From: Methyloversatilis discipulorum
GTDB taxonomy: Bacteria; Pseudomonadota; Gammaproteobacteria; Burkholderiales; Rhodocyclaceae
Length of the DNA stretch: 64,000 bases
Reading direction: 5' to 3'
NCBI RefSeq assembly: GCF_000527135.1
Contig: NZ_AZUP01000001.1
Span: 2,232,001-2,296,000 of the forward strand
The notes under the pieces: model-generated
The model's input: the letters and a program-made list of their open reading frames with translations, nothing else
Database searches by the model: none
Told to the model about the DNA's origin: nothing
Part shown: positions 40,615-49,316 of the stretch, piece by piece
Layout: every line of letters begins with the position of its first letter
How positions within the stretch are numbered: the stretch's first letter is position 1
Made by a program: the position numbers and the translations under genes

Positions 40615-42378
40615 TTACTCGGCGAGGCCGAAGATCATCATGCCGCCGCCGCGGTTCTGGTGCTTGAACAGCTCGTCATACACCAGCGGCCACAGGCTGC
40701 CGCCGCCCGGGCCGTACACGATGGCCACGTACTGCTTGCCGTCGACGGTGAAGGTGGTCGGGTTGCCGTGAATGCCGGTACCGACGTTGAAGCGCCACAG
40801 CGCCTCGCCGGTGTCGTCGCGCATCGCATGGAACCAGCCCTCGGCGTCGCCTGCAAACACCACGCCGCCCGCGGTCGCCAGCATGCCGCTGGTCGCCGGC
40901 GTGCTCTGCGGGCGCTGCCACACCAGTTCGCCCGTGGTGGCGTTGAAGGCCTTGATGCCGCCGGTGTAGGGGTTGGCCTTCAGCACCTTGGACGACAGGA
41001 ACCACTCGCCGCGCTTCCATTCCATCTTCTTGGCCTGCACGTCCATCGAGCTGTCAATGTAGGGCACGTAGAGCAGCTTGGTCTGCGGACTGTAGGCCGC
41101 GGGGTGCCATTCCTTGCCACCATCGAGAATCGGGGCAATGTCCTTCACCACCTTGTCGTAGCCCGGCACCTTGTCCGGATTGACGATCGGACGGCAGTTG
41201 TCGCCCCAGCTCTTGACCCAGTTCACGCGTGCGATCGGCACCACCCAGTTGCACTTGCCGGTGGTGCGGTCGATCGAGTACAGGTGACCGTTGCGATCGC
41301 CGTGCAGCCACACCTTGCGGCCCTTCTCGTCGTCCACCAGGATGGTTTCGTTGTTGCCGTCGTAGTCCCAGGCATCGTTCGGCGTGTACTGGAAGTGGTT
41401 CTTGATCTTGCCGGTACGCGCATCCATGATCAGCGTGGAGTTGGTGTACAGGTTGTCGCCCTTGCGCACGCTGGGATCGAAGTCCGGCGCCGGATTGCCC
41501 ACACCCCAGTAGATGGTGTTGGTCTTCGCTTCGTAATTGCCGGTCAGCCAGGCCGAGCCGCCACCGGTGCGCCACGAGTCGTTGGCCCAGGTCTTGGCGT
41601 TCGGATCGTTGGCGTCGATCGGCCGGGTGGTCGTCTGCCACACGATTTCGCCAGTGTCCGGATCGAGCGCGGTGATCTTGCCGACGTTGGCGCCGACGTC
41701 ACCACCCGAGTTGCCGACCACGATCTTGCCGTCGGCCACCAGCGGCATCGAGGTGTAGATCTCTCCGCTCGTGTAGTCGCCCAGCTTCTTCTCCCACACC
41801 ACCTTGCCGGTCGTGTTGTTCAGCGCGACGACGTGGGTATCCAGCGTCGCCATGTAGACCATGTCCTTGTACACGGCCACGCCGCGGTTCACCGCCTCGC
41901 AGCACAGGCGCGGGCCGAGGTCGCCCGGCAGCGAGCGCTCGTACTTCCAGATCATGCGGCCGGTCAGGCCGTCGATCGAGAACACCTTGTTCTGGCTGGC
42001 AGTCACGTAGATGCGGCCATTCACCACCGTGGTCTGGCTGTCCTGCGCATCATTGACGCCGAAGGACAGGTTCCACTTCGGCACCAGCTTCTTCACGTTG
42101 TCCTGGGTCACCTGACGCAGCTGCGAGAAGCGCGTGGCCTGGTAGTCCTTGCCGTAGTGCAGCCAGTTGTTGGCGTCCTTGTCGGCGTGGATGAGCATGT
42201 CGTCGCTGACGTAGTTCGGCCGCCACTTGAAGGTGGCTTCGAGTACGTTGATGCCGAGCGGGGGTTCCGGATCCTCGGCGTGAACGACCATCGGGGCGAG
42301 CAGCAGCGCTGCCAGCAGACTCCCTGCAACCGAACTCAATGCGCCGGGCCGCAGTGCGCGGCCGTTGTGCTTGTTCAT
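40615..42378 (-). CDS. PQQ-dependent methanol/ethanol dehydrogenase, lanthanide-type active site
   Basis: A 587-residue periplasmic quinoprotein with signal peptide (LLAALLLAPMVVHAE) and an eight-bladed propeller. PQQ-ring residues are present: the adjacent cysteine pair and Glu in RLCCEAVNRGVAV, and the catalytic Asp in PNDAWDYDGNNETI. In that motif the Asp two residues after the catalytic Asp (D-Y-D) is the mark of lanthanide-dependent XoxF/ExaF/PedH enzymes; calcium enzymes have Ala or Ser there. The substrate may be methanol, ethanol or other short alcohols. GGAGGAAGCC precedes the ATG. It is first in an operon with an XoxJ-like protein, two cytochromes and a GlcG-like protein. Confidence 0.9.
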   Translation of the reverse strand: MNKHNGRALRPGALSSVAGSLLAALLLAPMVVHAEDPEPPLGINVLEATFKWRPNYVSDDMLIHADKDANNWLHYGKDYQATRFSQLRQVTQDNVKKLVPKWNLSFGVNDAQDSQTTVVNGRIYVTASQNKVFSIDGLTGRMIWKYERSLPGDLGPRLCCEAVNRGVAVYKDMVYMATLDTHVVALNNTTGKVVWEKKLGDYTSGEIYTSMPLVADGKIVVGNSGGDVGANVGKITALDPDTGEIVWQTTTRPIDANDPNAKTWANDSWRTGGGSAWLTGNYEAKTNTIYWGVGNPAPDFDPSVRKGDNLYTNSTLIMDARTGKIKNHFQYTPNDAWDYDGNNETILVDDEKGRKVWLHGDRNGHLYSIDRTTGKCNWVVPIARVNWVKSWGDNCRPIVNPDKVPGYDKVVKDIAPILDGGKEWHPAAYSPQTKLLYVPYIDSSMDVQAKKMEWKRGEWFLSSKVLKANPYTGGIKAFNATTGELVWQRPQSTPATSGMLATAGGVVFAGDAEGWFHAMRDDTGEALWRFNVGTGIHGNPTTFTVDGKQYVAIVYGPGGGSLWPLVYDELFKHQNRGGGMMIFGLAE

Positions 42379-42488
42379 CAGGCTTCCTCCGTTGTTGTGG
42401 ATGCGCATGCCCGGTCACCGGCCCGGTTTTTATCGGCCGGTACCTGCGGAACTTCCTGCGTTCCGATGACACACGCAGGCATACGCCT

Positions 42489-42503
42489 GCAGCATTCGTG
42501 CCA
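42489..42503 (-). promoter_or_regulatory. sigma-54 -24/-12 promoter of the PQQ alcohol dehydrogenase operon
   Basis: The minus strand reads TGGCACGAATGCTGC. All six bases of the -24 block match TGGCAC, the GG-N10-GC spacing is exact, and the -12 block is CTGC instead of TTGC. The GC is about 110 bp before the ATG. Confidence 0.7.
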
Positions 42504-42624
42504 CGGATGCGGTGTCGGATCGGTTGCAGAGGAAATCCGGGAACAGGCGGCGCTATCCGGCGGAAGGGATGCCGACCCGCCGTTTGCAGGAGGTCGTCCC
42601 TGAGACAGTCGGAGGCGGTTGGAT

Positions 42625-42638
42625 GAGACAGCTGTCTC
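42625..42638 (-). promoter_or_regulatory. palindrome GAGAC-N4-GTCTC, candidate enhancer site
   Basis: GAGACAGCTGTCTC is a perfect 14-bp palindrome about 130 bp upstream of the -24 GG, a normal distance for a bacterial enhancer-binding protein. The same 5+5 arms are upstream of the other PQQ dehydrogenase gene at 18245-18258. Confidence 0.65.
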
Positions 42639-42730
42639 GAAAAAAATGCGCTACAAATGTCGCAACAAGGAAATCTTGAGAGGCATCGACCCGCGCCCTC
42701 GATGGCGCGCGGCGCCCCCGACGCGTGTCT

Positions 42731-43540
42731 TCAGCGCCCCTCGAACTTCGGCGTGCGCCGTGCGATGAAAGCGGTCACCGCCTCGGCGAAATCCTGGGTC
42801 GCGGCGCAGCGGCCGAAGGCGGCGGCTTCGTCAGCCAGTTGCTGCGCCAGCGGCTGACCCGACATATTGAGAAGTCGCTTTATTTCCGCCCAGCCGTGGC
42901 GCGGACCGCTCGCCAGACGCTCGACCTCGGCTTCGACCGCATCGTCAAACTCAGCCACCGTCACGACGCGCTCGACCAGTCCCAGCGCCTTCGCCTCGTG
43001 CGCGTCGAAGCGGCGTGCACTCCACATCAGTTCGCGCGCCCGCCGCTCGCCCAGCGCGCGCACCAGGAAGTGCGACTGACCGCCGGCACCCGGCTGCGCG
43101 AGTCCGATGCCGGCGGTACTGAACACCGCGTCGTCGGCCGCGATGGCGATGTCGGATGCCAGCATCAGCGACAGTCCATAGCCGACACAGTCGCCGCGCA
43201 CCGCGGCCACCACCGGCTGGTGCGCGTGACGCAACGCCAGGATGACCGGATTGACCCAGTTCTCGACCAGGGCACGAAAGGTCGCCAGACGCGCCGGCGC
43301 ATCCAGCGGCAGGCTCTGCGAAAACTCGTGCACGTCGCCGCCGGCACTGAAGCTCGCGCCGTCACCGCGCAGCAGCAGCACGCGGCACTCGGGGTCGGGC
43401 AGCGCCCGCTCCACCGCTTCGCGCAATGACTGCATCATCGCCGTCGTATAGGCATTGCGCCGCGACGGGCGCGACATGGTGAGCGTGGCGACGCCACGTT
43501 CGAGCGTGCTCAGGATGTGGCCGGAATCGTTCGATTTCAT
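42731..43540 (-). CDS. enoyl-CoA hydratase/isomerase family protein
   Basis: A 269-residue crotonase-fold enzyme, likely hydrating 2-enoyl-CoA. It has the oxyanion-hole parts LLRGDGASFSAGGDVHEFSQ and AAVRGDCVGYGLSLMLASDI, and the C-terminal helices with FIARRTPKFEGR. The general acid Glu positions of mitochondrial crotonase are replaced in part (AGIGLAQPGAGGQS), so it may be an isomerase or use a different acyl-CoA. It is the most downstream member of the beta-oxidation island, separated from the thiolase by REP elements, so it may have its own promoter. Confidence 0.85.
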   Translation of the reverse strand: MKSNDSGHILSTLERGVATLTMSRPSRRNAYTTAMMQSLREAVERALPDPECRVLLLRGDGASFSAGGDVHEFSQSLPLDAPARLATFRALVENWVNPVILALRHAHQPVVAAVRGDCVGYGLSLMLASDIAIAADDAVFSTAGIGLAQPGAGGQSHFLVRALGERRARELMWSARRFDAHEAKALGLVERVVTVAEFDDAVEAEVERLASGPRHGWAEIKRLLNMSGQPLAQQLADEAAAFGRCAATQDFAEAVTAFIARRTPKFEGR

Positions 43541-43617
43541 CTGCTGGACAGTCTCAAGGACGAAGGCGCGAGCTTATACCGCCGGCGGAAGCCTGAACTG
43601 AAGCCGGCGGTCCGCCA

Positions 43618-43832
43618 CAGCCGCATCGCGACCAAGGCCGCTCCCACAATAGAGCAGTCACCGCCCACCGCCGGAGCCGCGGTCCTGTGGGAGCGAGCTT
43701 GCTCGCGATGGCGACCTGAACCGAAGCCCGCGGCCTGCCAGCGCTGCGTCGCGGCCAAGGCCGCTCCCACAGGAGGCCTCGGCAACGACCAGAGCGGATG
43801 ATTCTGTGGGAGCGGCCTTGGTCGCGACCGGG
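43618..43832. repeat. cluster of four REP elements
   Basis: Four REPs in alternating orientation: CGCGACCAAGGCCGCTCCCA-CA (43627-43648), CTGTGGGAGCGAGCTTGCTC-GCGA (43685-43708), TCGCGGCCAAGGCCGCTCCC-ACAGG (43749-43773) and CTGTGGGAGCGGCCTTGGTC-GCGACC (43804-43829). They occupy the 323-bp gap between the hydratase and the thiolase. No gene is supported here. Confidence 0.75.
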
Positions 43833-43863
43833 CCTTCACACCGGCGCGCCGTCGACGTTCCGC

Positions 43864-45060
43864 TCACACCTTCTCGAATATTCCCGCCGCACCCATGCCG
43901 GTGCCGATGCACATGGTCACCATGCCGGTACGCGCTTCGCCGCGCTGCATGGCAGCGATGACGGTGGCGGTGCGGATGGCGCCGGTGGCGCCCAGCGGAT
44001 GGCCGAGCGCGATGGCGCCGCCCAGCGGGTTCACCTTCGCCGGATCGAGATCCAGCGTGCGCATGACGGCCAGCGCCTGCGCGGCGAAGGCCTCGTTCAG
44101 CTCTATCCAGTCGAGGTCGGCCTGCGTGATGCCGGCCTGCCTCAGCGCGCGCGGGATCGCTTCGACCGGGCCGATGCCCATGATCTCCGGCGGCACGCCG
44201 GCCACCGCGAAACTGCGGAAGCGCGCGATCGGCGTCGCACCGGTGCGCTGCACCGCCGCGTCCGACATCAGCAGCACCGCCGCCGCGCCGTCCGACATCT
44301 GCGAACTGTTGCCGGCGGTGACCGAGCCGCACGCGGCGAACACCGGCCGCAGCTTCGCCAGGCCTTCGGCGCTGGAATCGGCCCGCGGGCCTTCGTCGGT
44401 ATCGAACACGCGTTCGACGATGCGCACCGTATTGCTCGCCAGATCGGGCAGATGGCTGCGCACCGTGTAGGGCAGGATTTCACCGGCGAAGCGGCCGGCA
44501 GCGATCGCCGCCAGCGCGCGCCGATGGGATTCGAGCGCGAAGGCGTCCTGGTCCTCGCGCGACACGGCATACTTGTGCGCCACCTTCTCTGCCGTCAGGC
44601 CCATGCCGTAGGCGATGGCCACGTTCTCCGGTGACTCGAAGGCGCGCGGATTCACCGTCACCTTGTTGCCCATCATGGTCGGCATCACCGTCATCGATTC
44701 GGTGCCCGCGCCGATGGCGATGTCGCACTGGCCGGTCATGATCTTCAGCGCCGCATCGGCTACCGCGTTGAGCCCGCTGGCGCAGAAGCGGTTCACCGTG
44801 ACGCCCGGCACCGACACCGGGAAACCGGCCAGCAACAGACCGATGCGGGCGACATTCATGCCCTGCTCGGCTTCCGGCATCGCGCAGCCGACGACCACGT
44901 CGCCGATGTCGTTCAGGTCGAATTCGGGCACCGCGTCGACCACGCCGCGCAGCGCGTGCGCCAGCATGTCGTCCGGCCGCACGTGGCGGAAGGCACCGCC
45001 CTTCTTCGCCACCGGCGTGCGTTTGGCGGCGACGATGTAGGCATCCTGTATCTGTTTCAT
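43864..45060 (-). CDS. acetyl-CoA C-acyltransferase (thiolase), FadA type
   Basis: A 398-residue thiolase cleaving 3-ketoacyl-CoA to acetyl-CoA and a shortened acyl-CoA. Catalytic residues are seen: nucleophile Cys in NRFCASGLNAV (about residue 90), His in GGAIALGHPLGATGA and Cys in TMCIGTGMGAAG near the end. It is encoded 13 bp after the FadB-like gene on the same strand, and the two would form a beta-oxidation complex. Length and motifs are typical. Confidence 0.92.
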   Translation of the reverse strand: MKQIQDAYIVAAKRTPVAKKGGAFRHVRPDDMLAHALRGVVDAVPEFDLNDIGDVVVGCAMPEAEQGMNVARIGLLLAGFPVSVPGVTVNRFCASGLNAVADAALKIMTGQCDIAIGAGTESMTVMPTMMGNKVTVNPRAFESPENVAIAYGMGLTAEKVAHKYAVSREDQDAFALESHRRALAAIAAGRFAGEILPYTVRSHLPDLASNTVRIVERVFDTDEGPRADSSAEGLAKLRPVFAACGSVTAGNSSQMSDGAAAVLLMSDAAVQRTGATPIARFRSFAVAGVPPEIMGIGPVEAIPRALRQAGITQADLDWIELNEAFAAQALAVMRTLDLDPAKVNPLGGAIALGHPLGATGAIRTATVIAAMQRGEARTGMVTMCIGTGMGAAGIFEKV

Positions 45061-45073
45061 CGCGAATCTCCCG

Positions 45074-47455
45074 TCAGTTCCGCAGCGGCTTGCCGGTGTC
45101 CATCATGTGCGCGATACGCGCCTGCGTTTCCTTCGTCTTCAGCAGATCGACGAACAGCGCGCGCTCGACTTCGAGCAGCCACTGTTCGTTCACCCGCGCG
45201 CCGGTTTCGATGTCGCCGCCGCACAGCGCGGTCGCCGACGCGTGCGCGACGCGGTAGTCGTGCGCCGAAATCAGGCCGCCCTCGCGCATGTTCACCAGCA
45301 TCATGTCCAGCGTCGCGATGCCGCTTCGGCCGGCCACCGGAATATCGACCGCCGGCAGCGGCGGCCGCCAGGCGCTGTCGGCCATCGCCACCGCGTTGCG
45401 ACGGGCGACGTGCAGCAGTTCGCTGGCGTGCATGACGACAACGTCCTCCTGCTTCAGCAGACCCAGTTCCTGCGCGTGGCGTGCGCTCTTCGATACGTTC
45501 GCCATGGCGATGGTCTGGAACACCGACTGCAGGAAATTCATCGGGTCCTTCGTCGCCGACGCCTCGGCCGCACGGGCGGCGCGGATCGCAAATTCCTTGC
45601 AGCCACCGCCAGCCGGAATCAGACCCACGCCCGCTTCAACCAGACCGATATAGCTTTCAAGCGCCACCACCGCGCGCGGCGAGTGCATGACGAATTCGCA
45701 GCCGCCGCCGAGCGCCATGTTCTGCACCGCGGTGATCACCGGCACCTGGGCGTACTTGATCGCCATCGACGCCTGCTGGAAGTCGTTGATCACGCGCTCA
45801 AGCCGCACGAAGTCACCCGCTTCGAGTACCGGACGGATCTGCTTCAGGTTGGCGCCGACCGAGAACGGCCCTTGCGGCTGCCAGATCACCAGACCGTCGA
45901 AATCGCGCTCGGCGCGCGCGATCGCCTCGCGGATGCCATCGAGCACCTTCGGGCCGACGCAGGACATGCGGCTCTTGAAGGACAGCACCGGCACCCGCTC
46001 GCCGTCGGCGTCGTCCAGCGTCCACAGCCGCACCTCCTCGCCTTCCCACACGGTGTGCGTCGCGCGCGGCACTTCGGCCAGCACGCGCTCGGGGAAGAGC
46101 TGGCGCGGCGATACGCTGCGAGGCTCCAGCTTCGCGGCCGAGGCCGACCATGAACCAGCCGCGTCGTGCACGCCGTGCCGTTCGAACACCCAGGCCGGCA
46201 GCGGTGCGTCCGACATCGTGCGGCCGGCGGCGATGTCCTCGCGCAGCCATCCGGCGACCTGCTGCCAGCCGGCGCCCTGCCAGGTTTCGAACGGGCCAGC
46301 GCTCCAGCCGAAGCCCCAGCGCATCGCGAAGTCGACGTCGCGCGCGTTGTGCGCAATGTCGCCGAGATGCACGGCGACGTAATGGAACACGTCGCGGAAG
46401 ATGGACCACAGGAACTGCGCCTGCGGATGTTCGCTGGCACGCAGCGCAGCCAGCTTCATGGCCGGATCGCGCTCGGCGAGGATGGCCTGCACCTCGTCGG
46501 CAATGGCGCCGGCGGCGTCGCGGTAGTCCTGCTGCGCGAGGTCGAGCACCTTGATCGCCTTGCCGTCCTTGCGATAGACGCCGGCCTTGGTCTTCTGGCC
46601 GAGCGCGCCGCGCTCGACCAGTGCAGCGAGCCAGGCCGGCGCGACGTAGTGGCGATGCCAGGGGTCGCCCTGCAGGTTGTCGGTCATGGTCTTGACGACA
46701 TGCAGCAGCGTGTCGAGGCCGACCACGTCGGCGGTACGGTAGGTGGCCGATTTCGGTCGGCCGATCGCCGGGCCGGTCAGCGCGTCGACCTCGTCGAAGC
46801 CCAGGCCCAGCCGGGTGGTGTGGTGCATGGCCGCCAGCATCGAGAACACCCCGATGCGGTTGGCGACGAAGTTGGGCGTGTCGAGCGCGCGCACCACGTT
46901 CTTGCCCAGCGTGGTGGTGAGGAAATCTTCGAGGCGGTCGAGCAGCGCGGCGTCGGTGCCGCGCGCCGGAATCAGTTCGACCAGCGCCATGTAGCGCGGC
47001 GGATTGAAGAAATGCACGCCGCAGAAACGGCTGCGCATCGCTTCCGGGCAACCGTCGGCCAACGCGTTGATCGACAGGCCGGAGGTATTGGTGGCGAAGA
47101 TCGCGTCACCGCGAAGATGCGGCGCCACCTTGGCGTACAGGCCATGCTTCCAGTCCATGCGCTCGGCGATGGCTTCGATCACCAGATCGCAGTCGGCGAG
47201 CCGGTGCGCGTCGCGGTCGTAGTTCGCCACTTCGATATGGGCGGCGCGGTCGGCGGTGGCCAGCGGCGCCGGTTCGAGCTTCTTCAGGCCGGCGATGGCG
47301 CGCTTGACGATGGCGTCGGGGTCACCCTCCTTCGCGGCGAGGTCGAACAGGATGACGGGAACGTTCGCGTTGGCGCAGTGGGCGGCGATCTGCGCGCCCA
47401 TCACGCCGGCGCCCAGTACGGCGACGCGACGGATGCGGAATCTGGAGGATGTCAC
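45074..47455 (-). CDS. bifunctional 3-hydroxyacyl-CoA dehydrogenase/enoyl-CoA hydratase, FadN-like order
   Basis: A 793-residue beta-oxidation enzyme with the NAD-binding dehydrogenase first (VAVLGAGVMGAQIAAHCANA at about residues 9-28, then FFNPPRYMALVELIP) and a crotonase domain in the C-terminal third (MALGGGCEFVMHSPRAVVAL). This is the reverse of FadB/FadJ order and resembles FadN/YusL. The chosen start is a GTG, VTSSRFRIRRVAVLGAG, with GGGAG upstream; sequence before it is not FadN-like and overlaps the porin promoter region. It sits between the FadL-type porin and the thiolase. Confidence 0.88.
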   Translation of the reverse strand: MTSSRFRIRRVAVLGAGVMGAQIAAHCANANVPVILFDLAAKEGDPDAIVKRAIAGLKKLEPAPLATADRAAHIEVANYDRDAHRLADCDLVIEAIAERMDWKHGLYAKVAPHLRGDAIFATNTSGLSINALADGCPEAMRSRFCGVHFFNPPRYMALVELIPARGTDAALLDRLEDFLTTTLGKNVVRALDTPNFVANRIGVFSMLAAMHHTTRLGLGFDEVDALTGPAIGRPKSATYRTADVVGLDTLLHVVKTMTDNLQGDPWHRHYVAPAWLAALVERGALGQKTKAGVYRKDGKAIKVLDLAQQDYRDAAGAIADEVQAILAERDPAMKLAALRASEHPQAQFLWSIFRDVFHYVAVHLGDIAHNARDVDFAMRWGFGWSAGPFETWQGAGWQQVAGWLREDIAAGRTMSDAPLPAWVFERHGVHDAAGSWSASAAKLEPRSVSPRQLFPERVLAEVPRATHTVWEGEEVRLWTLDDADGERVPVLSFKSRMSCVGPKVLDGIREAIARAERDFDGLVIWQPQGPFSVGANLKQIRPVLEAGDFVRLERVINDFQQASMAIKYAQVPVITAVQNMALGGGCEFVMHSPRAVVALESYIGLVEAGVGLIPAGGGCKEFAIRAARAAEASATKDPMNFLQSVFQTIAMANVSKSARHAQELGLLKQEDVVVMHASELLHVARRNAVAMADSAWRPPLPAVDIPVAGRSGIATLDMMLVNMREGGLISAHDYRVAHASATALCGGDIETGARVNEQWLLEVERALFVDLLKTKETQARIAHMMDTGKPLRN

Positions 47456-47525
47456 GATGCGGACTCCCGGGAGAGGCGGTCCGGCCGCGCACGGCGACCG
47501 GACCGGGTACGACAGGAAGGACGGA

Positions 47526-48842
47526 TCAGAAGCGGGTCGAGTACTGCACGCCGAGGATGTCGACCGAGTTTTCGTACTCGCCGACCAGCGTGCCCTTGGC
47601 CAGTGCATTGCCGCCGTTGGTATTGATCTTCGCGTCCTTGACGAACAGATGGGCGTAGCCCACGTCGACCGCGGAGGTCGCGTCCGGGCGCCACTGCAGG
47701 CCGAAGGAAAGCCAGACGCGGTCCTCGTCGGGCACGCGTGGCAGGCGCGTGGTGTCGCGCACTGGCGTCTGGTCCCAGGCCAGGCCGAACTTCAGGCTCA
47801 GGGCATCGGTGTAGGCATAGGTGCCGCCGAAGGCGACGCGCCAGGTGTCGCGCCACTTCAGTTCCTCGGTCGTCACGTTGACGCCATCGACCCGGTCCAC
47901 CGCCAGTTCCTGGAGCGTCGACCAGCCGGTCCAGCTGATGTCACCGAGCATGGTCCAGCGGTCGGAAATCTTCTGCATCACACTGAAGGTGGCCGTATCG
48001 GGCAACTCGACATCGGCGGTCACATCGCCACCGCGCAGCGCGTTGAGCGTCGGTGCAGCGGCCGCGCCGGCTGCATTCAATCCGCTGAAACGTGCGGTGC
48101 CTTCGAGCTTGTAATCGACCTTGGAACGATAGGTCGCGCCGAGACGCGTGTCCGGCGACAGCTGGAACATGGCGCCGATGTTCCAGCCCCAGGCCGTGTC
48201 GTCGCCGCGTATGCGTCCCAGTGCAGTGGCGCCGGCGCCGGCGATGGCCGCCGCGTTCACCGCATTGGTCAGATCGGCATCGATACGCTGGAAGTTCACG
48301 CCCAGGCCGATCGAGAACACGTCATTGACCTTGAAAGCGATGGACGGGTTGATATTGACCGTCTTGAGTTCGGACTTGATCGCGTGAAACCGTCCGGCCC
48401 AGTCGTTGTTGTACTGCGTCTTGAGCCCGAAAGGTGCCCCCACACCGAGACCTGCGAACAGACGGTCGGTCAGTTGCCAGGTCATGTAGCCGGCCGGAAT
48501 CGCGGCCCAGTCGCCGGCATCGCCGCCATTGCCACCCGGACCCTGGGCGAAGGCGTTGGTGGACCCGCCGTTCGAGAACTCGGCCTGCGGCCGTACCAGG
48601 TCAACCGAAAAGGCGAGGTTGCGACCGGGCAGCAGCGTCATGCCGGCCGGATTGAAGAACACCGTGCTGGCGTCTTCGGCGACTGCCGCACTGCCGGCGT
48701 AGGCGTTGCCCAGGCCGCTCGCGTTGCCTTCGAGCAGCTGGAAGGCCGCTGCGTGGCTGGCGGTCGAGCCGACCGCGCCGATCGCCACGGCCAGAACTTT
48801 TATCGTGGCACCGTGGCTGCGGCGCTGTTTCGTCTTCGTCAT
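47526..48842 (-). CDS. fadL: FadL/OmpP1-family outer-membrane long-chain fatty acid porin
   Basis: A 438-residue outer-membrane beta-barrel with signal peptide (ATIKVLAVAIGAVGSTASHA). The FadL N-terminus follows: AAFQLLEGNASGLGNAYAGS and AEDASTVFFNPAGMTLLPGR. The NPA motif and the amphipathic strands to the terminal aromatic QYSTRF are typical for the family. It brings long-chain fatty acids or similar hydrophobic molecules across the outer membrane. RBS GGAGGAG precedes the ATG. It lies directly upstream of the FadN-like and thiolase genes, so the three may be one operon. Confidence 0.92.
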   Translation of the reverse strand: MTKTKQRRSHGATIKVLAVAIGAVGSTASHAAAFQLLEGNASGLGNAYAGSAAVAEDASTVFFNPAGMTLLPGRNLAFSVDLVRPQAEFSNGGSTNAFAQGPGGNGGDAGDWAAIPAGYMTWQLTDRLFAGLGVGAPFGLKTQYNNDWAGRFHAIKSELKTVNINPSIAFKVNDVFSIGLGVNFQRIDADLTNAVNAAAIAGAGATALGRIRGDDTAWGWNIGAMFQLSPDTRLGATYRSKVDYKLEGTARFSGLNAAGAAAAPTLNALRGGDVTADVELPDTATFSVMQKISDRWTMLGDISWTGWSTLQELAVDRVDGVNVTTEELKWRDTWRVAFGGTYAYTDALSLKFGLAWDQTPVRDTTRLPRVPDEDRVWLSFGLQWRPDATSAVDVGYAHLFVKDAKINTNGGNALAKGTLVGEYENSVDILGVQYSTRF

Positions 48843-48914
48843 GACTCCTCCTCTGTGCGTCGTAAAGGTTGCTGCGTTCACGGCGTGTCCCTGCACAGGG
48901 CACACCGAATACTG

Positions 48915-49316
48915 TCAGGACTGTTCCGGTGCGATCAGTCGCTTGCTGCCGTCCTCGTTCACCGCGACATAGGTGAGCTGTGCCGAGGCGACCTTAAGGA
49001 TTTTCACGTTGTCATAGCCGGTTTCCGCGTAGACGTCGACATCGACCGTGATCGACGTGGTGCCGACACGCGCGACGCGCGAGTAGAAGGACACGAGGTA
49101 CTGCGTGGTGATCGGCTGCAGGAAAACGAATGAATTGACCGCCACCGTCACGACGCGGCAGCGCGTACGGCGCATCGCGGCGATCGATCCGGCGACGTCG
49201 ACCTGCGACATGACCCAGCCACCGAAGATGTCGCCGGCCGCGTTGATGTCGCGCGGCATGGGCAGCATGCGCAGCGCGGGTTGTTCTTCAGGAAGGTGTT
49301 CTATGTTCTGGCTCAT
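48915..49316 (-). CDS. acyl-CoA thioesterase, YciA/hotdog family
   Basis: A 133-residue hotdog-fold acyl-CoA hydrolase: MLPMPRDINAAGDIFGGWVM contains the family Asn and Asp active-site region (DINAAGDIFGGW), followed by CRVVTVAVNSFVFLQPITTQ. YciA-type enzymes hydrolyse a broad range of acyl-CoAs and could release CoA during beta-oxidation overload. It overlaps the FadJ-like gene by 4 bp, so it belongs to the fadI-fadJ operon rather than to fadL downstream. Confidence 0.9.
   Translation of the reverse strand: MSQNIEHLPEEQPALRMLPMPRDINAAGDIFGGWVMSQVDVAGSIAAMRRTRCRVVTVAVNSFVFLQPITTQYLVSFYSRVARVGTTSITVDVDVYAETGYDNVKILKVASAQLTYVAVNEDGSKRLIAPEQS

Larger units (their letters stand above)
42379..42730 (-). 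other. regulatory region of the PQQ dehydrogenase operon
   Basis: A gene-free 352-bp stretch. It has the sigma-54-type site (42489-42503) and the palindrome (42625-42638), with a further TGAGACAG half-site at 42601-42608, repeated at 42624-42631. The rest shows no recognisable element. Confidence 0.6.
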
